64,000 bases of DNA from Thermus filiformis (GTDB lineage: Bacteria > Deinococcota > Deinococci > Deinococcales > Thermaceae). Both the position numbers and the translations under genes were made by a program. Numbering within the stretch: the first letter of the stretch is position 1; each line of letters starts with the position of its first letter. This document shows, one piece after another, positions 42,546 through 51,882 of this stretch. The notes beneath the pieces are model-generated. The model was not told the DNA's origin. It saw only the letters and a list, made by a program, of their open reading frames with translations, and ran no database searches. The stretch covers positions 162,691 through 226,690 of the forward strand of contig NZ_JPSL02000036.1 in NCBI RefSeq assembly GCF_000771745.2. Direction: 5' to 3'.

Positions 42546-43834
42546 GGCGCTTTGGGTTTGTGCTCCTTTTGGTTCTGGCCGGGGGCTTGGGCTACCTCCT
42601 CCTCCGCCCCAGGCCCCAGGCCCAGGAGGCCGCGGCCACCCCCCAGGTCTACACCGTGGCCCGGGGGACGGTGCGGGTGGCGGTCTCGGGCTCGGGCCGC
42701 CTCGAGGCCTGGCAGACCTGGGAGGTCCGGCCCGAGGTCCAGGGGGTCCTGCGCACGGTAGCCCAGGAGGGAGACCGGGTCCAAAAGGGCCAGGTCCTGG
42801 CGGAGCTGGACCCCGAGCCCTTCCAGAGGGCGCTTGCCAAGGCCCAGGAGGACCTCAGGCGGGCCCAGGCCACCCTGGAGAACACCCGCGTCCAAGGACA
42901 GAACGCCCTGGCCTCCTTGAGGTCCTCCCTGGTCCAGGCGGAGACCGCTTACCAGAACGCCCTGGCGGGGCTCAAGACGGCGGAGGAGAACCTGAAGGCC
43001 GCCCGCCTCCTCTACGAGGCCGGGGGTATAAGCCGGCAGGCCCTCGCCGAGGCGGAAAACGCCTACGAGAGCGCCCGGCGCACCCTGGAAAACGCCCGGG
43101 CATCCCTGGAGGCGGCCCGGGAGGCCCTGCGCCTGCGGGAGGCCCAGCTTAAGGAGGACCTAAGGTCCCAGGAGGCGGCCCTGGCCCAGGCCCGGCTCGC
43201 CTTGGAGGAGGCCCGGTCCAACCTGGCCAAGGCCCGGGTCACGGCCCCCGTGGACGGGGTGGTCCTCTCCGTGGCCCAGAACCCCGGGGCCCAGGTGGGG
43301 CCCACCACCCCCCTCCTCACCCTGGGGGACCTCTCCGCCTTCCGCCTGGTGCTGGAGGTGGACGAGACGGAGATCGCCCGGGTGAAGGAGGGCCTGCCCG
43401 TGGAGGTGAGCCTCGAGGGCCTTCCCGGCGAGACCCTGAGGGGCCGGGTGGAGGCCATAAGCCCCCAGGGGGAGGTGGTGAACAACATCCCCGTCTTCAA
43501 GGTCACCGTCCGCCTCCCCCCGGATGAAAGGCTCCGGCCCGGCATGAGCGCGGACGGGGAGATTATCGTAGAGGAGGCGAGGGACGTCCTGGTGGTGCCC
43601 AAGCGGGCGGTGGAGCGGGTGCGGAACCGGGCCTACGTGACCGTCCTCCTGCCGGACGGCTCCACCGACACCGTGCGGGTGACCCTGGGCCCGGAGGACG
43701 CCACCCAGGTGGCGGTCCTGGAGGGGCTCAAGGAGGGGGACCGGGTGGTCCTGCCCCAGGCTCCGGCCCCGGCCCCGGCCTCCCGCCAGCAGACCGCCCC
43801 CACGCCCTTCCTTTTCCCGGGGCCGGGGAGGTAG
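42542..43834 (+). CDS. Periplasmic adaptor protein, HlyD/MacA family
   Basis: This 430-residue protein has an N-terminal membrane anchor (FGFVLLLVLAGGLGYLLL), a lipoyl-like half (VAVSGSGRLEAWQTWEVRP and GDRVQKGQVLAELDPE), a long alpha-hairpin, the second lipoyl half (RVTAPVDGVVLSV) and beta-barrel/MP domains (GMSADGEIIVEEARDVLVVP). It links the inner-membrane MacB-like transporter to the TolC duct. It overlaps the preceding TolC gene by 4 bp and is followed in 1 bp by the ATPase gene. Confidence 0.93.
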   Translation: MRRFGFVLLLVLAGGLGYLLLRPRPQAQEAAATPQVYTVARGTVRVAVSGSGRLEAWQTWEVRPEVQGVLRTVAQEGDRVQKGQVLAELDPEPFQRALAKAQEDLRRAQATLENTRVQGQNALASLRSSLVQAETAYQNALAGLKTAEENLKAARLLYEAGGISRQALAEAENAYESARRTLENARASLEAAREALRLREAQLKEDLRSQEAALAQARLALEEARSNLAKARVTAPVDGVVLSVAQNPGAQVGPTTPLLTLGDLSAFRLVLEVDETEIARVKEGLPVEVSLEGLPGETLRGRVEAISPQGEVVNNIPVFKVTVRLPPDERLRPGMSADGEIIVEEARDVLVVPKRAVERVRNRAYVTVLLPDGSTDTVRVTLGPEDATQVAVLEGLKEGDRVVLPQAPAPAPASRQQTAPTPFLFPGPGR

Positions 43835-43835
43835 G

Positions 43836-44516
43836 ATGCTCCTGGAGCTTATCGGGGTAAAAAAGGTCTACCAAAGCGGGGAGGTGGCCTTCCCGGCCCT
43901 GAGGGGTTTGGACCTTAAGGTGGAGGAGGGGGAGATGCTTTCCATCATGGGCCCCTCGGGGAGCGGCAAGAGCACCCTCCTCCACATCCTGGGCCTTTTG
44001 GACCGGCCCACGGAGGGGGAGTACCTTCTCCTGGGCCGGCCCACCCGGAGCCTTTCCGAGGAGGAGCGGGCCTACCTGCGCAACCGCTTCATCGGCTTCG
44101 TCTTCCAGGCCTTCTTCCTCCTGCCCCGGCTCACGGCGGTGGAGAACGTGGAGGTGCCCCTGGCCTACGCCGGCCTTCCCCCGGCGGCCCGGAGGAGGCG
44201 GGCCTTGGAGCTTCTGGAGCGGGTGGGGCTTCTGGAAAAGGCGCAAAGCCTCCCCAACCAGCTCTCCGGGGGGCAGCGGCAGCGGGTGGCCATCGCCCGG
44301 GCCCTGGCCCTGAACCCGCCCCTCTTGCTCGCAGACGAGCCCACTGGGGCCCTGGACACCCGGACGGGGGAGGAGATCATGGCTCTCTTCCAGGAGCTCA
44401 ACCGGGAGGGGACCACGGTGATCGTGGTCACCCACGAGCCCCTGGTGGCGGAGAAGACCCGGCGGGTGGTGCGCCTGAGGGACGGGGAGCTGGTGGCGGA
44501 CGAAAGGAGGGCCTAG
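43836..44516 (+). CDS. MacB/LolD-type ABC transporter ATP-binding protein
   Basis: This 226-residue ATPase has Walker [13 protein letters not shown], the Q-loop in [10 protein letters not shown], the signature [15 protein letters not shown], Walker [13 protein letters not shown] and the switch His in VVTHEP. It belongs to the MacB/LolD/FtsE group that works by mechanotransmission. It is encoded separately from the permease, unlike E. coli MacB. It abuts both neighbours, so the five genes from 40,210 form an operon. Confidence 0.94.
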   Translation: MLLELIGVKKVYQSGEVAFPALRGLDLKVEEGEMLSIMGPSGSGKSTLLHILGLLDRPTEGEYLLLGRPTRSLSEEERAYLRNRFIGFVFQAFFLLPRLTAVENVEVPLAYAGLPPAARRRRALELLERVGLLEKAQSLPNQLSGGQRQRVAIARALALNPPLLLADEPTGALDTRTGEEIMALFQELNREGTTVIVVTHEPLVAEKTRRVVRLRDGELVADERRA

Positions 44517-45794
44517 ATGGTGCGGACGGCGACCAGAAGGATGGAAGGAAGGGTGGGGCTTTCCCTTTGGGAGGTGGCCCGCATCGCCTGGCGGGCCATC
44601 GCCGGCAACCCCTTGCGCTCGAGCCTCACCGCCTTAGGGGTCCTGATCGGGGTGGCGGCGGTGGTGGCCCTGACCATGGTGGGGCAGGGAACGACCCGGA
44701 GGATCTCCACCCTCCTCGAGGGGCTCGGCACCAACCTCCTCACCGTGGGCCCCGCCCAGGGGCCAAGGGGCCCAGGCGGGGGGCTGGTGCGCTTCGGGGG
44801 CCCCGCCACCCTGCCGCTTTCCGACGCCTACGCCCTGCAGCAGGCCTTCCCGGGCGAGGTGGTGGGGGTCGCCCCGGTGGTCCAGGCCAGCTTCCAGCTC
44901 AAGTACGGGGCCCAGAACCTGAGGGCCACGGTGGTGGGCACCTGGCCCGACTTCGCCAGCGTGCGCAACGCCGAGCCCGAGCGGGGGAGCTTTTTCACCT
45001 GGCAGGACGTGGAGGCGCGGCGCCGGGTGGCGGTCATCGGCTACGGGATCGCCCAGGACCTCTTCCAGGGGGAGGACCCACTGGGAAAGCGCCTGCGCAT
45101 CGCCGGCGTGCCCTTCACCGTGGTGGGGGTGCTTCCCGACAAGGGGGACCAGGGCTTCGTGAGCACCAACTACCAAGTTTTTGTCCCCCTTTCCACCTAC
45201 CTCCAGCGCCTGGCCCGGCCGGAGGCCGGGGAGCCCAAGGTGAACACCATCTACCTGCAGGGGGCGGACCGGAACCGGCTTAGAGACCTCCAGAACCGGG
45301 TCACCGCCTTCCTGGCCGAGCGGCATGGGACCCTGGACCCCCAGAGCTACGACTTCTCCGTGACCAACCAGCAGGACGCCTTGGAGAGCGTGAACCAGAC
45401 CACCCGGGTCATGACCCTCTTCCTGGGCGGGGTGGCCGCCATCAGCCTTCTGGTGGGGGGGATCGGGATCATGAACATCATGCTGGTCTCGGTCACCGAG
45501 CGCACCCGGGAGATCGGGGTGCGCAAGGCCCTGGGGGCGAGGCCCCGGGACATCCTGGCCCAGTTCCTGGCCGAGTCCGTGGTCCTCTCCGTGGGCGGGG
45601 GGCTCCTGGGCCTGGGGCTGGGCCTCCTCCTTTCCCGCTTCGTGGGCCAGGCCATCGGGGTGACCCCGGTCTTCTCCCCGGTGAGCATGGGGGTGGCCTT
45701 CCTCTTCGCCGTGGCGGTGGGGGTCTTCTTCGGCCTCTACCCCGCCTGGCGGGCGGCCCGGCTGGACCCGGTGGAGGCCCTCCGGTATGAGTAG
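44517..45794 (+). CDS. MacB-type ABC transporter permease (FtsX family)
   Basis: This 425-residue protein has the MacB membrane arrangement: an N-terminal helix (NPLRSSLTALGVLIGVAAVVAL), a large periplasmic domain (about residues 60-285) and three C-terminal helices starting at the typical GGIGIMNIMLVSVTERTREIGVRKALGA. It drives efflux or extraction of substrates through the adaptor and TolC proteins, such as macrolides, peptides or lipids. The substrate is not evident. It starts 1 nt after the ATPase stop. Confidence 0.93.
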   Translation: MVRTATRRMEGRVGLSLWEVARIAWRAIAGNPLRSSLTALGVLIGVAAVVALTMVGQGTTRRISTLLEGLGTNLLTVGPAQGPRGPGGGLVRFGGPATLPLSDAYALQQAFPGEVVGVAPVVQASFQLKYGAQNLRATVVGTWPDFASVRNAEPERGSFFTWQDVEARRRVAVIGYGIAQDLFQGEDPLGKRLRIAGVPFTVVGVLPDKGDQGFVSTNYQVFVPLSTYLQRLARPEAGEPKVNTIYLQGADRNRLRDLQNRVTAFLAERHGTLDPQSYDFSVTNQQDALESVNQTTRVMTLFLGGVAAISLLVGGIGIMNIMLVSVTERTREIGVRKALGARPRDILAQFLAESVVLSVGGGLLGLGLGLLLSRFVGQAIGVTPVFSPVSMGVAFLFAVAVGVFFGLYPAWRAARLDPVEALRYE

Positions 45795-45813
45795 GCTAAT
45801 AGGAGGTGAAGCC

Positions 45814-46308
45814 ATGAGAAAGGTATGGGTGCTTCTGGTCCTCGGTTTCGTGCTTGGGGTCTCGGCCCAGCAGGGGCCTCCCGACCCGGCCCTGAGGGAG
45901 AGGTTCCAGGCCCTGCGGCCGGTCTTTGAGCTCGCCGCCACGGTGCGCCTTCTTTTGGAGATGGACCAGGAGAAGGGGTTGGCCTTTTCCCGGGCCCAGG
46001 CCCAGCGCCTTGTTCCTCTCCTCAAGAGGCTTGCGGCCCTGCCCGACTTGAAGCCCCAGGAGGCGGAGAAGGCCCTGGCGGAGATTGAGGACAAAATCCT
46101 CACCCCGGCCCAGCTTAAGTGGTTGGACACCCGCCGCCTGGCCCTGGAGCGGGAGCGGCAGAACCGCCAGGGGCCACCCCCGGGAACCTCCCCCCAGGGG
46201 TCCCAGGCCTTCCAGGCCTTGGCCCGGGGAGAGCCCTTCAACCCCCTCCGCCAGGGTCCGGCCGCCGAGGCGCTCAAGACCCTCCTGGCCCGGCTGGAGA
46301 AGCGCTGA
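45814..46308 (+). CDS. Small secreted helical protein, Spy/CpxP-like features
   Basis: This 164-residue protein has a signal peptide (VWVLLVLGFVLGVSAQ) and a charged helical body. One motif is AEIEDKILTPAQLKWLD, which resembles the LTxxQ motif of Spy/CpxP periplasmic chaperones. The match is short and the family is uncertain. It follows the efflux permease by 19 bp with AGGAGGTGAAGCC before the ATG, so it belongs to the efflux operon and may be a periplasmic helper. Confidence 0.65.
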   Translation: MRKVWVLLVLGFVLGVSAQQGPPDPALRERFQALRPVFELAATVRLLLEMDQEKGLAFSRAQAQRLVPLLKRLAALPDLKPQEAEKALAEIEDKILTPAQLKWLDTRRLALERERQNRQGPPPGTSPQGSQAFQALARGEPFNPLRQGPAAEALKTLLARLEKR

Positions 46309-46411
46309 TCCCACAAGACCATCGGGTACGCCGAGGGGGTCGGCAGGGTGAGGCCGGTGGCCGGGGGGTACAGTAAAGGCCACGAGCGGGGCGCAAGGCC
46401 ATTTCCCTGCC

Positions 46412-47245
46412 CTAGCCCCGGACCGCCCGCAGGGGAAGCCCCTCGGCCCTGGCCCAGTCCTCCCACTCCCGGGCCTTCCTTTGGGCGAAGAACTCCAGGA
46501 GCCTCCGGTAGGCGGGGTTTTCCGGGAGGGCTGGGCTGAAGGCCAGGGGGAGGAGGTCCCCAAGCCCCGCCCGCTCGCAGAAACGGGCCCAGAGGTGGGG
46601 CTCGAGGGCCGCCAGGGCCACCTCCTCCTCCCGGGCCGGATAGACCCCGTAGCAGAGCACCGAGCCGTCCAGGAAGGGAATGGGCGGGTAGGCGATGGCT
46701 TTTACCGCCTCGCTCAGGGCCACCTCGTAGACCCCGCCCCCCAGGAGGAGGCCCTTGAGGGCGGCGAGGGCCAGGGCGTAGGCCCCGGCCAGGTCGGCGA
46801 ACTGGAAGGCCCGCCAGGGGAAGCGGCCCAGGAGGCCGGCCTCGGCCAGGTAGGTGAGGTCGTGCCCGGGGTCGGGGGCGTCGGGGTAGCCCCGCAGGCG
46901 GAGGTAGACCAGCCGGGGGTTCCGCCTAAGGAGGACCTCGGGGCCCAGGCCGAGCCTTTCCATCACCCCTGGCCGGTTGGACTCGAGGAGCAGAGCCGCC
47001 CCCTCCACCAGGGCCAAAAACCGCTCCCGGTCCGCCTCGGCCTTCAGGTCCAGGGTGAGGACCTCCTTCTTCTCGTTCAGGAAGCGGTAGGCCTCAGGGG
47101 CGAGGGCCCTTAGGGGGTCCCCACCCGGGGGCTCCACCTTGAGGACGGCCAGGCCCAGCTCGGCGAGGAGCTTTCCCGCCAAAGGCCCGGGCAGGAGCCG
47201 GGTGAGGTCCAGGACCCTACCGGGGGGCCATACGGAGGGCGCCAT
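46412..47245 (-). CDS. CaiB/BaiF-type CoA transferase / acyl-CoA racemase family
   Basis: This 277-residue protein begins [22 protein letters not shown], typical of family III CoA transferases and alpha-methylacyl-CoA racemases. It includes [46 protein letters not shown] and [18 protein letters not shown]. It is shorter than the usual ~390 residues, so part of the interlocking fold is reduced. It is the last gene of a fatty-acid or 2-methyl-acyl metabolism operon with the SDR and thiolase genes, overlapping the SDR by 29 bp. Confidence 0.85.
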   Translation of the reverse strand: MAPSVWPPGRVLDLTRLLPGPLAGKLLAELGLAVLKVEPPGGDPLRALAPEAYRFLNEKKEVLTLDLKAEADRERFLALVEGAALLLESNRPGVMERLGLGPEVLLRRNPRLVYLRLRGYPDAPDPGHDLTYLAEAGLLGRFPWRAFQFADLAGAYALALAALKGLLLGGGVYEVALSEAVKAIAYPPIPFLDGSVLCYGVYPAREEEVALAALEPHLWARFCERAGLGDLLPLAFSPALPENPAYRRLLEFFAQRKAREWEDWARAEGLPLRAVRG

Positions 47246-47945
47246 CCAGCCGGATCACCTCCCCGTTCAGCATGGGGTTTTCCAGGATGTGGAGGACTAG
47301 GGCGGCGTACTCCTCGGGCCGGCCCAGGCGGCGGGGGAAGGGAACCTGCTCCGCCAAGGAGGCCCGGGCCTTCTCGGGAAGCCCCTGGAGGAGGGGCGTG
47401 TCAAAAAGCCCCGGGGCGACGGCCACCACCCGGATCCCCCAGTCCGCCAGCTCCCGGGCGGCGGGGAGGGTGAGGGCCACCACGCCCCCCTTGCTCGCCG
47501 CGTAGGCCGCCTGGCCCACCTGCCCCTCAAAGGCGGCCACGCTCGCCGTGTTCACGATGACCCCCCGCTGCCCTTCCCGGTCCGGGGGGTTCTCCCGCAT
47601 GGCCCAGGCGGCCAAGCGGAGGACGTTGAAGGTCCCCACCAGGTTCACCTCCACCACCTTGCGGAAGCTCTCCAGGTCGTGGGGGCCCTCCTTGCCCAGG
47701 ATCTTCCGGGCGAGGCCGATCCCGGCCGCATTCACCACGGCGAAAAGGGGAGCCTCCTCCTGGGCCCTCGCCACCGCCCGCCCCACATCCTCCTCCCGGG
47801 TCACGTCCCCCTCCACGTGGAGAAGGTCCTCCTCCCCCCGCTTCAGGTCCAGGACCACCACCCGGTAACCCTTCGCCTTCAGGGCCAGGGCCGCTGCCCG
47901 CCCAAGCCCCGAGGCCCCACCCGTCACCAGCGCGCTCCTTTCCAT
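47217..47945 (-). CDS. Short-chain dehydrogenase, 3-hydroxyacyl-CoA dehydrogenase type
   Basis: This 242-residue SDR has the cofactor motif [13 protein letters not shown], the acidic VLDLKRG that prefers NAD, the NAAGIG motif, a catalytic Ser in [11 protein letters not shown] and the YAASKGG Tyr-Lys pair. The pattern resembles HSD17B10-type 3-hydroxyacyl-CoA dehydrogenases. Together with the upstream thiolase and downstream CoA transferase gene it suggests beta-oxidation or branched-chain acyl-CoA breakdown. Confidence 0.93.
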   Translation of the reverse strand: MERSALVTGGASGLGRAAALALKAKGYRVVVLDLKRGEEDLLHVEGDVTREEDVGRAVARAQEEAPLFAVVNAAGIGLARKILGKEGPHDLESFRKVVEVNLVGTFNVLRLAAWAMRENPPDREGQRGVIVNTASVAAFEGQVGQAAYAASKGGVVALTLPAARELADWGIRVVAVAPGLFDTPLLQGLPEKARASLAEQVPFPRRLGRPEEYAALVLHILENPMLNGEVIRLDGALRMAPR

Positions 47946-47966
47946 GGCTCCTCCTTGGGAAGCAAC

Positions 47967-49121
47967 CTAGATCCTCTGGATCACCGTGGCCGTGGCCTGG
48001 CCGTGGCCGATGCACATCACCTGGAGGCCCAGCTCCCCCCCGGTGCGCTCCAGCTCGTAAAGGAGCTTGGTCATCAGGACCGCCCCCGTGGCCCCCAGGG
48101 GGTGGCCGTGGGCGATGGCCCCGCCGTTCGGGTTCACCCGCTCGGGGTCCGGGGAGAAGTGGCGCATCCAGGCCAGGACCACGCTGGCGAAGGCCTCGTT
48201 GATCTCTATGACATCAAGGTCTTTTAGGGAAAGCCCGGCCCGCTTTAGGGCCTTCTCCGTGGCGGGGATGACCTCCAGAAGCTGCATCGTGGGGTCCCCC
48301 GCCACCACCACCCGGGCCAGGAAGCGGGCCCGGGGCCTAAGGCCCAAGGCCAGGGCCTTCTCCCGGTCCCCCAGGAGGAGGGCCGCCGCCCCGTCAGAGA
48401 TCTGGCTGGAGTTCCCCGCCGTGACCACTCCGTCCTCCCGGAAGGCGGGCTTGAGGGCCAGCATCCGCTCGTAGTCCACGTCGGGCCGGACCCCCTCGTC
48501 CCGCTCCAGGAGGAAGGGCCTCCCCTCGGAGTCCAGCCCCTCCAGGGGGACGACCTGGCGGGCGTAGCGCCCCTTTTCCCAGGCCCGGGCCGCCCGCTTG
48601 TGGGAGAGGTAGCCCCACTCGTCCAGCTCCTCCCGGCAGAGGCCGTAGGCCCGGGCGATCCGCTCGGCGCTCTCCCCCTGGTGGACGAGCTCGTACTTCT
48701 GGAACAGGTCCGGGTTGAGGGTGTGGAACCCCCCGCCGATGTCCGAGAACATGGGGACCCGGGTCATGCTCTCCACCCCCCCGGCGATGACGAAGTCCAG
48801 GTCGCCCGCGGCGATGGCCTGGGCGGCGAAGTGGACGGCCTGCTGGCTCGAGCCGCACATGCGGTTCAGGCTCACCGCCGGCACCTCCTTAGGAAGCCGC
48901 GAGAGGAGGACGGAAAGCCGCCCCACGTTCGCCCCCTGTTCCCCCACCTGGGTCACGCACCCGGTGACCACGTCCTCCACCCGGGCGGGGTCCATCCCCG
49001 TGCGCTCCAGGAGGGCGTCCAGGACCCGGGCGTAAAGGGCATCAGGCCGCCAGGCCCTTAGGGCCCCGTTCCGTTTGCCGATGGGCGTGCGCACCGCCTC
49101 GAGGATCACCGGCTCTCCCAT
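47967..49121 (-). CDS. Thiolase (acetyl-CoA acetyltransferase family)
   Basis: This 384-residue thiolase has the nucleophilic Cys in NRMCGSSQQAVHFA, the GGVESMTRVP loop, NEAFASV with the catalytic Asn region, GGAIAHGHPLGATGA with a catalytic His, and the second Cys in VMCIGHGQA near the C-terminus. It cleaves or condenses acyl-CoA. It is the first gene of the minus-strand operon with the SDR and CoA transferase. TAAAGT is 18 nt before the ATG and a short AAAGG ribosome site is present. Confidence 0.95.
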   Translation of the reverse strand: MGEPVILEAVRTPIGKRNGALRAWRPDALYARVLDALLERTGMDPARVEDVVTGCVTQVGEQGANVGRLSVLLSRLPKEVPAVSLNRMCGSSQQAVHFAAQAIAAGDLDFVIAGGVESMTRVPMFSDIGGGFHTLNPDLFQKYELVHQGESAERIARAYGLCREELDEWGYLSHKRAARAWEKGRYARQVVPLEGLDSEGRPFLLERDEGVRPDVDYERMLALKPAFREDGVVTAGNSSQISDGAAALLLGDREKALALGLRPRARFLARVVVAGDPTMQLLEVIPATEKALKRAGLSLKDLDVIEINEAFASVVLAWMRHFSPDPERVNPNGGAIAHGHPLGATGAVLMTKLLYELERTGGELGLQVMCIGHGQATATVIQRI

Positions 49122-49164
49122 CCTTTACCCCCTGGCCTCACTTTACCCTCGAGGGCCCCGCCCT

Positions 49165-49273
49165 AGCGTAAAACCCTTTTCTCCCGTTTCCTTCGCACGC
49201 ATGACCTCGTCAAGGGGCTTGGAAAAGGCTTTACCGGGGCCTCCAGCTTGGCGCAAGCCAAGCTGGGGTGGTA
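49165..49273. repeat. Dispersed repeat copy interrupted by the first ISAs1 element
   Basis: Bases 49,165-49,245 match the minus strand of 15,255-15,325. A GCAA-capped hairpin (CCAGCTTGGC/GCCAAGCTGG) lies at 49,243-49,266, followed by GGGGTGGTA. The IS begins at 49,274 and the repeat resumes at 50,419 with GGGGTGGTATAAGCC. The uninterrupted repeat was therefore longer than 120 bp before the insertion. Confidence 0.75.
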
Positions 49274-50418
49274 CAGACTTGACCGCTATTCGTCCCTTGG
49301 TGTAGACAAGAGGACATGAAGCTCAAAGAGGCCTTGACCAAGATCCCCGACCCCCGCGCCCAAAACCGGCAGTACCCCCTCTGGGGACTCCTGGGCCTCA
49401 TCCTGGTGGCCTTCCTTTGCCGCGTAGACTCCCTTCGCGGTGTCGCCCGCTTCGCCCGCGAAAACCCTGAGCTTCTCCCCCTCCTGGGCCTGCGTAAGCC
49501 CCCAGGCCACTACACCGTGACCACCATCCTGCACCGCCTGGACCCTCAGGACCTTCAGGAGGCTTTGCGCTCCGTCTTCCCGGAAGCCGATCTCGCAGCG
49601 GTCCTCGTCGCCGACGGGAAGGTCCTGAGGAACAGCCGCAAGGGGAACGCTCCCCAGGTCAAGCTGGTGGAGGTGCTCGCCCTTCACCTGCACACCACCC
49701 TGGCCCAGGCCCGGGCAGAGGGGAGGGAGAGCGAGGCCCTTCTGGAGCTCCTCGGGCGCCTTGGGGCCGAGGGGCTTGCGGGAAGGCTGGTGGTGGGGGA
49801 CGCGGGCTACCTGTACCCGAAGGTCGCCCGGGAGGTGGTGGAAAAAGGGGGGACTACCTCTTCGTCCTGAAGGGCAACCAGGGGGAGCTTTTGGAGTGGA
49901 CGGAGGAGGTCTTCAAGGGGATGGAAGAGAAGCGCCTTCCCGGGGAGACAGAAGCTGAGTGGCGGGTGGAGCGGGATGGAGAGGTATGGACCTATCGGGT
50001 GTGGGCTTCTCCCCACTTGCCGGAGGAGATACGGGCCTTTCCCGGGGCGAGGCAGGTGGTGCGGTTGGAGCGGGTGGTGGTGCACAAGGGGACGGGGGAG
50101 GTGCGGAGGACGCTGAGCCATGCCCTGACGAGTTTGGGGCCGGAGGTGGCGGATGCGAGGCGGCTTGGGGAGTTGCTGGTAGCCCGGTGGGGGATAGAGA
50201 ACGGTTCCTTCTGGGTGCGGGACGTGCTCTTCAAGGAAGATGCCTGCCAGGTGCGCAGGGTGGGGGCACAGGTGTTGGCGGTGCTTCGGGCCTTTCTGGT
50301 GTCGCTGTTGCACCGGGAGGGGATTAGGCAAAAGAAGGCGGCCCTAGAGGCTTTCTCCTTCCATCCCCTCTCCGCCCTCAGGTTCCTGGGGCTTTATGCG
50401 TCATAGCGGTCAAGTCTG
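49274..50418 (+). mobile_element. ISAs1-family insertion sequence, copy 1
   Basis: The element is 1,145 bp with perfect 16-bp terminal inverted repeats (CAGACTTGACCGCTAT at 49,274-49,289 and its complement at 50,403-50,418). It is flanked by 9-bp direct repeats GGGGTGGTA at 49,265-49,273 and 50,419-50,427. These are the signs of a simple, recent insertion. It carries one transposase split in two frames. Confidence 0.93.
49316..50406 (+). CDS. ISAs1-family transposase, split by a -1 frameshift
   Basis: The first part (49,316-49,870) begins with the DPRAQNRQYPLWGLLGLILV region of ISAs1 transposases and holds VLVADGKVLRNS and VVGDAGYLYPK, carrying two catalytic Asp residues. The second part (49,891-50,406) continues with DYLFVLKGNQGELLEW and the rest of the DDE domain. 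The frames meet at A5G6 (49,842-49,852). A -1 shift or one extra base there gives the expected EKGGDYLFVLKGNQ. The other copy has the same site, so expression by slippage is possible. The last stop lies in the inverted repeat. Confidence 0.85.
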
Positions 50419-50552
50419 GGGGTGGTATAAGCCGGGGTGGAGGCCCTCCCCCTCGAGCCCCGAGCCCGACGGATTGAAAGGGAAAAGCCGTTGTCTTCCC
50501 GGCCTTTGTATGTCTTTCTTAAGCCTCCTAAACCGGGGGTTTTCGCCACCTC

Positions 50553-50582
50553 TTGACAAGAGAGAGAAGAGGATGGTAAAGT
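50553..50582 (+). promoter_or_regulatory. Promoter of the sugar ABC transporter operon
   Basis: TTGACA (50,553-50,558), an 18-bp spacer and TAAAGT (50,577-50,582) are followed by AAGGAGG and the ATG at 50,607. The 180 bp between the IS and this gene hold no other gene. Confidence 0.7.
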
Positions 50583-50606
50583 GACCTCACCCCTAAGGAG
50601 GGTGCT

Positions 50607-51872
50607 ATGCAAAGGGACTGGACGCGGCGGCAGGTGTTTAAGCTGGGCCTTCTGCCCATGGCGGGGTACCTGCGGGCGTGGGCCCAAGGCTCCGGGGAGC
50701 TCGTCTACAACTCCTACATGGGGGACCCCGTCCCCCGGGCCTTTGACCAGAAGCTGGTGGCCCGCTTCCGGGAGAAGTACCCGGGCATCCGGGTCCAGCA
50801 CACCATCGTGGCCCACGAGGACTTCAAGCAGGCCATCCGCACCTACCTCATCGCCTCGAGGCCCCCGGATGTGCTCACCTGGTTCGCGGGCAACCGGATG
50901 CGCTTCTTCGCCAGCCGGGGCCTTTTGGCGGACATCTCCGACGTCTGGCAAAAGAACAACCTGGAGAAGATCATCAACCCCGCCCTGCACGAGGCCTGCA
51001 AGTACAATGGCCGCTACTACTTCCTGCCCACGGGCTACTACTGGTGGGCGGTCTACTACCGCCGGGACATCTTTGAGCGCCTCAACCTCAAGCCGCCCGC
51101 CACCTGGGAGGAGTTCCTCGGCGTCTGCGAGCGGCTGAAGGAGGCGGGGATCGTGCCCATCACCACCGGGACCCGGTTCCGCTGGCCGGCGGCGGCCTGG
51201 TTTGACTATCTCAACATGCGCCTCAACGGCCCCAAGTTCCACATAGACCTCACCGACGGCAAGGTGCCCTACACCGACGAGCGGGTGCGCCGGGTCTTTG
51301 AGTACTGGAAGGTGCTCCTGGACAAGGGCTACTTCATCCCCAACCCCGCCGCCTACGACTGGCACGAGGGGGTGACCTTCCTGGCCCAGGGGAAGGCCGC
51401 CATGTACCTGATGGGGGCCTTCATCCGGGAGTCCTACCCGAAGGAGCGTTGGGACGAGCTGGACTTCTTCCGCTTCCCCATCATAGACCCCAAGGTGCCG
51501 GTGGGGGAGGACGCGCCCACGGACGGCTACTTCGTGCCGGCCAAGGCCCGGAACCTGGCCAACGCCAAGCTCTTCCTCAGCTTCCTGGTCTCGCGGGAGG
51601 TGGCCGAGATGCAGATCAAGGAGCTGAACAGCATCTCGGTGCGCACGGACATCCCCCTTTCCGCCTACGACCCCTACTTCCAAAAGGGCGTTCGGGAGGT
51701 CCTTTCCCGGGCCAACTACACCGCTCAGTTCTACGACCGGGACACCAACCCCGAGATGGCGGAGCGGGGCATGAACGGCTTCGTACAGTTCATGGCCAAC
51801 CCGGGCCAGATCGACCAGATCCTCCAGGGCCTCGAGGCGGATCGCAAGCGGATTTTCGCCCAGGAGCAGTAA
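50607..51872 (+). CDS. Sugar ABC transporter substrate-binding protein, Tat-type signal
   Basis: This 421-residue protein is a family 1 extracellular sugar-binding protein (MNGDP-like body: KLVARFREKYPGIRVQ, DVLTWFAG, YYWWAVYYRRDIFERL, FVQFMANPGQ). Its N-terminus DWTRRQVFKLGLLPMAGYL fits a twin-arginine signal, suggesting export in folded form. The permease genes follow. The sugar imported is not known. The ATG is preceded by AAGGAGG and a TTGACA/TAAAGT promoter. Confidence 0.92.
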   Translation: MQRDWTRRQVFKLGLLPMAGYLRAWAQGSGELVYNSYMGDPVPRAFDQKLVARFREKYPGIRVQHTIVAHEDFKQAIRTYLIASRPPDVLTWFAGNRMRFFASRGLLADISDVWQKNNLEKIINPALHEACKYNGRYYFLPTGYYWWAVYYRRDIFERLNLKPPATWEEFLGVCERLKEAGIVPITTGTRFRWPAAAWFDYLNMRLNGPKFHIDLTDGKVPYTDERVRRVFEYWKVLLDKGYFIPNPAAYDWHEGVTFLAQGKAAMYLMGAFIRESYPKERWDELDFFRFPIIDPKVPVGEDAPTDGYFVPAKARNLANAKLFLSFLVSREVAEMQIKELNSISVRTDIPLSAYDPYFQKGVREVLSRANYTAQFYDRDTNPEMAERGMNGFVQFMANPGQIDQILQGLEADRKRIFAQEQ

Positions 51873-51882
51873 GAGCTAAGTC

